Shown here: positions 1 to 5,206 of the stretch, piece by piece
How the letters are laid out: every line of letters begins with the position of its first letter
Numbering within the stretch: position 1 is the stretch's first letter
Assembly (NCBI GenBank): GCA_021824855.1
Contig: JAKAJX010000132.1
Location: forward strand, 1 to 6,104
Direction of reading: 5' to 3'
From: Bacteroidota bacterium
GTDB lineage: Bacteria; Bacteroidota; Bacteroidia; Chitinophagales; Chitinophagaceae
DNA length: 6,104 nt
Position numbers and translations under genes: made by a program
Notes under the pieces: generated by a model
What the model was told of the DNA's origin: nothing
Databases searched by the model: none
What the model saw: the letters and a program-made list of their open reading frames with translations, nothing else

Positions 1-1066
1 TGGTGCCAATAAAACAAAATTTTATCGCAATAAAATAGAATATACTTTTTGTAATAAACGCTTTATACCATTGGCCGAATTTAAAAGTTTAAAAGAACAA
101 GGTATTGACCCCCATTCTTTTGGGCAATTTGGCGGATTTCATGCCAAAGGTGTTTTTGATAAAATAGTTGCAATAGATACTTGCTATTTACAAGAAGAGC
201 CAACTAATTTACTACGTACTGCCATTGTAGATTTTGCCATAAAAAATAATTACTCGTTTTACGATATTAAATTGCATCAGGGATTTTTGAGAAACGTAAT
301 AATTAGAATAGCTTCTACCGGAGAATGGATGGCAAATATTGTTTTTGGATATGAAGATGAAGAAAAACGCGTTGGCTTATTAAACTATATTCAACAGTCA
401 TTTCCTACCATTACATCGCTTTTATATACTATCAATACCAAATGGAATGATAGCATTTCCGATTTAAATCCTGTTACTTATTTTGGAAAGGGTTATATTA
501 TTGATTGTTTAGAAGATTTTAAATTTAAAATTAGTCCTAAATCTTTTTTTCAAACCAATACACTTCAGGCAGAGAAACTCTATTCAATAGTTAGAAATTT
601 TGCAGAATTAAATGCATCGCAAATTGTGTACGATTTATATTGCGGCACAGGAAGCATTGGAGTTTTTGTAAGTAAACAAGCAAAAAAAATAGTGGGGGTA
701 GAAGTTGTTGCAGATGCTATTGCAGATGCCAAAGAAAATGCAGCGTTGAATAATATTTTAGACTCTGTATTTGTAGCAGGAGATGTAATTGATGTATGCG
801 ATGATGCTTTTTTTAACCAACATGGTAAACCCGATGTAGTTATTACAGATCCTCCGCGTGCAGGTATGCATGAAAAATTGATAAAAAAATTATTAGATAT
901 TGCAGCACCTATTATTGTGTATGTTAGCTGCAACCCGGCAACACAAGCAAGAGATATAGCATTATTGGATGAAAAATATGAAGTAACTAAAATTCAACCG
1001 GTAGATATGTTTCCGCATACACAACATATAGAAAACGTAATGCAATTAAAATTAAAAAATAAGTAG
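1..1066 (+). CDS. rlmD: 23S rRNA (uracil-5-)-methyltransferase RlmD, 5'-truncated by window edge
   Basis: SAM-dependent enzyme that methylates C5 of a uridine in 23S rRNA (U1939 in the E. coli RlmD/RumA family). The reading frame is open from base 2, so the gene enters from the left. The TTG at 71 is an internal Leu codon, because the residues before it (FYRNKIEYTF) are already family sequence. 354 residues are visible. The N-terminal TRAM domain and the first three Fe-S cysteines lie outside. Seen here, in visible numbering: the probable fourth Fe-S cysteine Cys61 (182-184), FFQTN with Gln184, SAM-binding DLYCGTGSIG at 211-220, TDPPRAG at about 282-288, the catalytic nucleophile Cys310 in VSCNPATQARD (929-931), and a C-terminal FPHTQHIENV. 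It ends in tandem stops TAG TAA. The fold and family are secure. The exact target uridine is inferred from the family name; RlmCD-like dual specificity cannot be excluded. Confidence 0.95.
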   Translation, partial: GANKTKFYRNKIEYTFCNKRFIPLAEFKSLKEQGIDPHSFGQFGGFHAKGVFDKIVAIDTCYLQEEPTNLLRTAIVDFAIKNNYSFYDIKLHQGFLRNVIIRIASTGEWMANIVFGYEDEEKRVGLLNYIQQSFPTITSLLYTINTKWNDSISDLNPVTYFGKGYIIDCLEDFKFKISPKSFFQTNTLQAEKLYSIVRNFAELNASQIVYDLYCGTGSIGVFVSKQAKKIVGVEVVADAIADAKENAALNNILDSVFVAGDVIDVCDDAFFNQHGKPDVVITDPPRAGMHEKLIKKLLDIAAPIIVYVSCNPATQARDIALLDEKYEVTKIQPVDMFPHTQHIENVMQLKLKNK

Positions 1067-1128
1067 TAAACTTTAACAATAATGCTATTTCAATAATGAA
1101 TCGTTGTTTTAGTTTTATGCCTTATTTT

Positions 1129-1160
1129 TTGCTTTAACTTTAAAATTTATTATACATTAT
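1129..1160 (+). promoter_or_regulatory. Candidate Bacteroidota-type promoter for the first rhomboid gene
   Basis: TTG at 1129-1131 and TACATTAT at 1153-1160 are separated by 21 bp, which resembles the Bacteroidota sigma-ABfr pattern TTG (-33) / TAnnTTTG (-7). The -7 box is imperfect (TTAT instead of TTTG). It lies 12 nt before the ATG at 1165, so the transcript would have almost no 5' leader. An alternative weaker pair is TTG 1104-1106 with TATTTTTTG at 1123-1131. The 98-bp gap otherwise holds only AT-rich sequence with no clear terminator. The surroundings are so AT-rich that chance matches are easy. Confidence 0.4.
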
Positions 1161-1164
1161 ATAT

Positions 1165-1866
1165 ATGACAGAGTTTAGACCCAGCAGATTTCAGATATTA
1201 CCGGTTATTATCAAAAACCTTTTGATTCTTAACGGACTTTTCTTTTTAGCCCAAAATACTATTGGTAAGGAATGGATTGATATGGATGCTTTATTTGCAT
1301 TACATACCTGGCAAAGTCCGCTATTTAAACCTTGGCAATTTATTACACATATGTTTATGCATGGGGGCCTCGATCATATATTTTTTAATATGCTTGCTTT
1401 ATGGATGTTTGGATCGGTTTTAGAAAATTTATGGGGACCGAAAAGATTTCTTACTTTTTATTTAGCCTGCGGATTAGGTGCTGCTTTGGCACACATGGTT
1501 GTATTGTTTTACGAAAATCAAACCTTAATTACACAGTTCAATGCGTTAGACCCCGTTATGCAACAATCTGTTAAACTTCAATTTTACGAAAAACTTAATG
1601 AAGCAACTATTGGTGCATCGGGTGCTGTATTTGGTTGCTTAGCTGCTTTTGGATATTTGTTTCCCAACACATACGTATATTTTTATTTTTTAGTACCCAT
1701 TAAAGCCAAATGGGTTGTTTTAGGCTATACAGCTATTGAACTTTACAGTGCCTTACAAAATTCTGCCGGAGATAGTGTGGCACATGTTGCACATTTGGGC
1801 GGCGCATTAGTAGGATTTTTATTGGTTTATTTCTGGAACAAAAAAAATAGAAGGAACTTTTATTAG
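1165..1866 (+). CDS. Rhomboid family intramembrane serine protease (catalytically intact)
   Basis: Inner-membrane protease that cleaves transmembrane substrates within the bilayer; the substrate here is unknown. It has 233 residues and about six hydrophobic segments (roughly 13-31, 71-86, 95-117, 148-165, 182-198, 204-223), the basic bacterial rhomboid core. The catalytic dyad is visible as Ser152 in GASGAVFG and His210 in AHLGGALVG. The oxyanion-side motif His62-x3-His66-x4-His71-x3-Asn75 matches the spacing of E. coli GlpG H141/H145/H150/N154. A hydrophilic stretch of about 30 residues (117-147) separates the third and fourth segments. There is no extra soluble domain. The ATG at 1165 follows a -7-like box. 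The gene heads a rhomboid pair; the next gene is a degenerate homologue 35 bp downstream. The family and an active protease are well supported, but the physiological role is not known. Confidence 0.93.
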   Translation: MTEFRPSRFQILPVIIKNLLILNGLFFLAQNTIGKEWIDMDALFALHTWQSPLFKPWQFITHMFMHGGLDHIFFNMLALWMFGSVLENLWGPKRFLTFYLACGLGAALAHMVVLFYENQTLITQFNALDPVMQQSVKLQFYEKLNEATIGASGAVFGCLAAFGYLFPNTYVYFYFLVPIKAKWVVLGYTAIELYSALQNSAGDSVAHVAHLGGALVGFLLVYFWNKKNRRNFY

Positions 1867-1889
1867 TATTTCTTTTATTTTGATAATCT

Positions 1890-1897
1890 TACCTTTA
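1890..1897 (+). promoter_or_regulatory. TACCTTTA -7-like box before the pseudo-rhomboid gene
   Basis: TACCTTTA matches the Bacteroidota -7 consensus TAnnTTTG at all positions but the last. It sits 12 nt before the ATG at 1902, exactly as in the boxes before 1165 and 3978. No TTG lies at the expected -33 distance (only TTT around 1869-1871), so this may be a weak internal promoter or chance. If used, the mRNA would be essentially leaderless. Confidence 0.35.
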
Positions 1898-1901
1898 TGG
1901 C

Positions 1902-2822
1902 ATGAATGTTAAAAATTTTCATGCTAAAAAACAACCATTATTAGGCCAAAATAATAATGCATTAGTGATGCTTATAGTAATTAATGCACTTGCTTTTATT
2001 ATACTTAATTTTTTAAAAATTGTTTATTTTCTCTCCTACGATGACGCAATTACTGCAAACAATTTTTTTCAAAAACAAATATTAAATTGGTTTACACTGC
2101 CTCCTTTAGGAGAAAAATTAATGTACAAACCATGGACGGTCTTTACCTATATGTTTACCAATATTAGCATATTGGGAATAATAAGTACCGCTCTTTGGCT
2201 CTGGGCTTTTGGTTATATTTTACAAGATCTTACCGGATACAAAAAAATATTTCCTATTTATTTATATGGCGGCTTTGCGGGTGCTGTTTTATTTTTTTTA
2301 AGTGCCAATTTATTTCCTGCTTTTTATCAAAACATTACATCAATGCCTAATTTACTTGGCGGTGGCGCTGCGGTTATGGCCATTGCGGTTGCTACAACCA
2401 CTTTAGCTCCCGATTATAGATTATTTCCCTTAATTAATGGCGGCATTCCTTTATGGGTATTAACCGTAATTTTTGTAGCAATTGATTATGCAAGTATTGC
2501 AGAAAGTAATGGATGTGTTGCTATTGCTCACTTAGCAGGTGGAGTTGTTGGTTTTATTTTTATTCAACAATTAAGAAGGGGAAATGATTGGAGTATTTGG
2601 ATGAATAATTTGGTAGATTGGTTTAATAATTTATTCAATCCCGATAAAAAACAAGTTTTACATAATAATACAAATTCCACTTCAACATTACCCAAAAAAA
2701 ATTATACCATTACTCAACAAAAATTAGATGAAATTTTAGATAAAATTAATACCAGCGGTTATCATACACTTTCTAAAGATGAAAAAGATTTTTTAAAGAA
2801 AGCCAGTAAAGAAGAATTATAA
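1902..2822 (+). CDS. Rhomboid-fold membrane protein lacking the catalytic serine (pseudoprotease)
   Basis: 306 residues with a rhomboid-like membrane core (hydrophobic segments near 19-45, 89-107, 116-135, 148-168, 180-198, 203-222) and a hydrophilic tail. It aligns with the preceding gene: KPWTVFTYMFTN corresponds to KPWQFITHMFMH, and AIAHLAGGVVGF to HVAHLGGALVGF. The catalytic residues are changed. The Ser of GASGAVFG is Gly155 in GGGAAV, and the H/H/H/N set becomes Tyr83/Asn87/Gly92/Thr96. Only the His (His210) remains. It therefore should not cleave substrates by the rhomboid mechanism. It may bind or escort membrane proteins, or act with its active neighbour; this is inference from known inactive rhomboids. 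The tail (about 223-306) has an Asn-rich linker, then a charged motif, ILDKINTSGYHTLSKDEKDF, from 278. I recall a similar tail in Bacteroidota rhomboids (possibly DUF6576). The ORF is intact, so it is not a decaying gene. Confidence 0.85.
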   Translation: MNVKNFHAKKQPLLGQNNNALVMLIVINALAFIILNFLKIVYFLSYDDAITANNFFQKQILNWFTLPPLGEKLMYKPWTVFTYMFTNISILGIISTALWLWAFGYILQDLTGYKKIFPIYLYGGFAGAVLFFLSANLFPAFYQNITSMPNLLGGGAAVMAIAVATTTLAPDYRLFPLINGGIPLWVLTVIFVAIDYASIAESNGCVAIAHLAGGVVGFIFIQQLRRGNDWSIWMNNLVDWFNNLFNPDKKQVLHNNTNSTSTLPKKNYTITQQKLDEILDKINTSGYHTLSKDEKDFLKKASKEEL

Positions 2823-2825
2823 ATT

Positions 2826-3956
2826 ATGCCTACATCAATCATCCATATCCTAAAAAAATTATTTTTCTTTTTTAGTATTTTATACAGCGCTATTTATGGA
2901 TTGGCTTGCCTTACACCGTATATTAATCCCATACACTTTTTTCCTCTTGTTTTTTTATCACTTGGTTTTCCGTTTTTATTATTTGGCATGGTGCTGCTTG
3001 TTATTATTCATTTTTTTATTTATAAAAAGTATAGCTGGATTTTTTTATGTATTGTTTTATTAGGATTTAAAAACATTACATCAACTTTTGGCTTTCATCT
3101 TAAAAAAGAATTCGTTTGGGAAAAGCAACCTAATACGTTACGGCTTCTTTCCTGGAATGTGAATTATTTTTTAGACTGCCAGATAAAAAATGATACACCC
3201 AATAATCCTCGAAGAAAAATGTTCGAGTTTATAAAAAAAATCAATGCCGATGTTTTATGTTTTCAAGATTTTTCTAGCTTTTATAACGCCAAATTATTTT
3301 ATCCTAATTTAGAATATATCAGAGATTCTTTACACTATCCTTATACTTATTTTCCTATTGCTTTTGTATATAACCAAAGTTGGGCTCCTGAAAAATATGG
3401 TGTAGTATTTTTTTCTCGATACCCTATAACAGATACTGCAAGAACGTGGTTTGTAGGCGATGTGGCTTCTGAAAATTTTGGATATGCCGATATTAATTTT
3501 TTAGGTAAATCCATTCGCTTTTACACGGCACATTTGCGTTCTATGCAATTACATGCACAAAAATATAATGAAAATGAAACCGGTTTTTTAAAAGCCGATA
3601 CAGCTTTAATACTTCACTCTAACACTTTTAGAAAATTAAAATATTTTGATAAAGTGCATATTGAACAAGCAAAACTTATTCGAAAATCGCTCGATACTAC
3701 GCATCAACCTTTTGTTTTTTGCGGAGATATTAATGCTGTTCCTTCTTCTTATGTGTATGCTACTTTAAGTAAAAATTTAAACGATGCGTTTCTTGCCAAT
3801 GGCAGTGGTTTTGGAAGAACCTATGATAGTCTTTCTCCAACCTTACGTATTGATGTGGTTTTAATGAATAAACAAATACATGCTACTCAATTTTATACGC
3901 CTCGATTACATCTTTCCGATCATCTTCCAAATGTAGTAGATTTAAAATTTCAATAA
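2826..3956 (+). CDS. Membrane-anchored endonuclease/exonuclease/phosphatase (EEP) family protein, copy 1
   Basis: EEP-fold (DNase I-like) phosphoesterase behind an N-terminal membrane anchor; the substrate is unknown. It has 376 residues. Three hydrophobic segments (about 11-31, 38-66, 69-87) precede the EEP domain (about 105-376). Lys residues before segment 1 and between segments 2 and 3 suggest that the catalytic domain faces the periplasm. Active-site residues in order: Asn111 in SWNVN, Asp148 in CFQDF (this metal ligand is normally Glu), His236 in TAHLRS, Asp301 and Asn303 in GDINAVPSS, Asp343 in LRIDVVL, and Asp365-His366 in SDHLP. The set is complete apart from the Glu-to-Asp change. 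The start lies 3 bp after the pseudo-rhomboid stop with no promoter-like box at the usual distance, so the two are probably co-transcribed and perhaps translationally coupled. It could act on DNA, phospholipid headgroups or phosphoesters; the sequence does not decide. Confidence 0.88.
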   Translation: MPTSIIHILKKLFFFFSILYSAIYGLACLTPYINPIHFFPLVFLSLGFPFLLFGMVLLVIIHFFIYKKYSWIFLCIVLLGFKNITSTFGFHLKKEFVWEKQPNTLRLLSWNVNYFLDCQIKNDTPNNPRRKMFEFIKKINADVLCFQDFSSFYNAKLFYPNLEYIRDSLHYPYTYFPIAFVYNQSWAPEKYGVVFFSRYPITDTARTWFVGDVASENFGYADINFLGKSIRFYTAHLRSMQLHAQKYNENETGFLKADTALILHSNTFRKLKYFDKVHIEQAKLIRKSLDTTHQPFVFCGDINAVPSSYVYATLSKNLNDAFLANGSGFGRTYDSLSPTLRIDVVLMNKQIHATQFYTPRLHLSDHLPNVVDLKFQ

Positions 3957-3965
3957 ACAATTTGC

Positions 3966-3973
3966 TACATTTA
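3966..3973 (+). promoter_or_regulatory. TACATTTA -7-like box before EEP copy 2
   Basis: TACATTTA in the 21-bp gap fits TAnnTTTG except at the last base and lies 12 nt before the ATG at 3978. No TTG is found at the -33 distance, as that region is the end of the upstream gene. It is either a weak internal promoter giving a nearly leaderless mRNA or a conserved start-proximal signal. Confidence 0.35.
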
Positions 3974-3977
3974 TACT

Positions 3978-5093
3978 ATGGCAAAAAGCAGTACAAAAAA
4001 AGTTTTTACTTTATTTTTTATTTTTTTAAATATTATAGTTGTTGGCTTATTCTTATCTGCCTCTTTATTGCCATGGATTAATCCTTCTGCTTATCCTTCT
4101 ACCGGCTTTATTGGTTTGTTATTCCCATTTAGCAGTTTTTTATTAATTCTATCTTTCATTTTCTGGCTTATTGTAAAACCCAAGCTGGCATTCATTCCTG
4201 CCATTGCTTTATTAATTGGATGGAAACAAATTAGTGTATTCTTTGCATTTCATGGAGGAGATAATTTTTCTCTTATACAACAAGATAAATCTATTAGAAT
4301 TGTTGATTGGAATATAAGAAGCTTTAATGGCTTATCGAATAATAAAGCAATTAAAAAACATACCAGAGAAGATATTTCCTCGACTATTATGCGACTCGAT
4401 GCCGATGTTGTTTGTTTACAAGAATTTAATACTATTTCTAATGCGTTAGCTGAAACCAATAACATATCCTTATTCAACAAAAAATATCCTTATTACTATT
4501 TTTCAAAAGATTATACAAGTAAAAAAGGACTATATCAATCAGGTTGTATTATTTTTTCAAAAAATCCTATTATCGATTCGGGAAAAGTGAAATATAAGCC
4601 AGCCGAAAGTTTAATACATGCCACCATAGTAAAAGGCACAGATACTTTTAGCATTTTTACTACACACCTTCAATCGTTTAAATTTAATAAACAAGATTAT
4701 ACTGAAATTGATAAAATAAAAGACCAAGACGAAGATGCCATTATGAACTCAAAAAACTTATTTCAAAAAATGAGATTGGCATTTAAAAGAAGAGGTCTTC
4801 AAGCCAATATTGTTAAGGAAGCATTGCAACAAAACCCTTATCCAAATATCATTTGTGGCGATTTTAATGATGTGCCGAATAGTTATACTTATTTTCATAT
4901 TAAACAAGATAGACAAGATGTTTTTCTAGAAAAAGGATTGGGAATTGGCCGAACATTTATTTCGCTTGCATCTACCTTACGAATAGATTATATTTTACCG
5001 GATAAAAATTTTGAAACACTTCAATTTGACATGGTTGATGAAGATTTAAGCGATCATATTTTATTAGTTGCAGATTTACGATTAAAAAAATAA
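3978..5093 (+). CDS. Membrane-anchored EEP family protein, copy 2
   Basis: Paralogue-like neighbour of the preceding gene, with the same plan: 371 residues, three N-terminal hydrophobic segments (about 9-31, 43-66, 70-91) and an EEP domain (about 104-371). The canonical active-site set is complete: Asn112 in DWNIRSF, Glu149 in CLQEF, His230 in TTHLQS, Asp295 and Asn297 in GDFNDVP, Asp337 in LRIDYIL, and Asp359-His360 in SDH. Basic residues at the N-terminus and between segments 2 and 3 again predict a periplasmic catalytic domain. Features shared with copy 1 include the INP motif after segment 1 and a G-x-GRT-x2-SL-x2-TLRID block. This supports a tandem duplication followed by strong divergence. 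A charged insert (about 236-273, rich in Lys, Asp and Glu) follows the catalytic His strand. It is a metal-dependent phosphoesterase by family; the substrate is not known. Confidence 0.9.
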   Translation: MAKSSTKKVFTLFFIFLNIIVVGLFLSASLLPWINPSAYPSTGFIGLLFPFSSFLLILSFIFWLIVKPKLAFIPAIALLIGWKQISVFFAFHGGDNFSLIQQDKSIRIVDWNIRSFNGLSNNKAIKKHTREDISSTIMRLDADVVCLQEFNTISNALAETNNISLFNKKYPYYYFSKDYTSKKGLYQSGCIIFSKNPIIDSGKVKYKPAESLIHATIVKGTDTFSIFTTHLQSFKFNKQDYTEIDKIKDQDEDAIMNSKNLFQKMRLAFKRRGLQANIVKEALQQNPYPNIICGDFNDVPNSYTYFHIKQDRQDVFLEKGLGIGRTFISLASTLRIDYILPDKNFETLQFDMVDEDLSDHILLVADLRLKK

Positions 5094-5095
5094 AT

Positions 5096-5103
5096 TACCT
5101 TAG
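5096..5103 (+). promoter_or_regulatory. Candidate -7 box for the cysS leader transcript
   Basis: TACCTTAG, starting 2 bp after the upstream stop codon, partly matches TAnnTTTG and lies 13 nt before the leader-peptide ATG at 5109. A TTG at 5068-5070 lies 25 bp upstream, slightly further than usual. If this is the promoter, transcription would start near or at the leader ATG. The upstream gene ends without a visible terminator, so read-through into cysS is also possible. Confidence 0.35.
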
Positions 5104-5108
5104 CGGCA

Positions 5109-5150
5109 ATGAAACACCTTCGCCTATATTGTTGTTACTGTTGTTGCTAA
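5109..5150 (+). CDS. Putative cysteine-rich leader peptide of cysS
   Basis: A 13-codon ORF, MKHLRLYCCYCCC, starts with ATG and ends with TAA 56 bp before the cysS ATG. Five of its last six codons are Cys (four TGT, one TGC), and the next gene charges tRNA with cysteine. This is the expected design of an amino-acid-sensing leader peptide: scarce Cys-tRNA would stall the ribosome on codons 8-13 and change downstream expression. The ATG lies 13 nt after a TACCTTAG box, the same geometry as larger genes in this window. No Shine-Dalgarno sequence is visible. A caveat is that the DNA is a near TTG repeat (5129-5149) that would read as poly-Leu in another frame, but that frame has no ATG start. The peptide itself probably has no other function. 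The regulation is inferred, not shown. Confidence 0.65.
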   Translation: MKHLRLYCCYCCC

Positions 5151-5156
5151 TGCAAC
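5143..5156 (+). promoter_or_regulatory. Small hairpin overlapping the end of the leader peptide
   Basis: GTTGC (5143-5147) and GCAAC (5152-5156) form a perfect 5-bp stem with a TAAT loop containing the leader stop codon, followed by TTTAATATT. The same GCAAC could also pair with GTTGT at 5131-5135 or 5140-5144 using one G-U pair, so alternative structures over the Cys codons are possible. The stem is too short and the following T run too broken for a convincing intrinsic terminator. Confidence 0.25.
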
Positions 5157-5206
5157 TTTAATATTACTAAACCAATAACTATTTCATTAAATAAGTATAA
5201 TCAATT

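Noticed and set aside
71..73. TTG as the start codon of the first gene
   Set aside because: The frame is open upstream to base 2 and encodes conserved RlmD residues (YRNKIEYTF), so the TTG is an internal Leu codon and the gene begins outside the window.
580..933. 117-codon ORF on the minus strand inside rlmD
   Set aside because: It is fully antisense to the strongly conserved SAM-binding and catalytic part of RlmD, has Ser/Thr/Ala-rich low-complexity composition and matches no family I recognise. It is a shadow ORF.
1068..1115. Possible terminator after rlmD: AAACT/AGTTT and AACAA/TTGTT stems with a TT/TT internal loop, followed by a T-rich tract
   Set aside because: The stems are 5 bp each, mostly A-T, with a 24-nt loop. 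Such pairings are common by chance in this composition, so it is not called a terminator.
4250..4480. 76-codon ORF on the minus strand inside EEP copy 2
   Set aside because: It is antisense to conserved EEP motifs, with no recognisable domain and no independent upstream signals.
5129..5149. Poly-Leu reading of the TTG-rich tract in the frame offset from the leader peptide
   Set aside because: That frame has no ATG before the tract, whereas the Cys frame has an ATG, a compact stop and a meaningful downstream gene.
5175..5198. AT-only hairpin (TATTT-CATT-AAATA plus flanking ATA/TAT) just before cysS
   Set aside because: It has no G-C pairs in the stem and a 2x2 internal loop. It is too weak to be regulatory without supporting conservation.
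5196..5201. TATAAT, an E. coli-like -10 box just upstream of cysS
   Set aside because: Bacteroidota primary sigma factors use TAnnTTTG rather than TATAAT, and such AT hexamers are expected by chance here.
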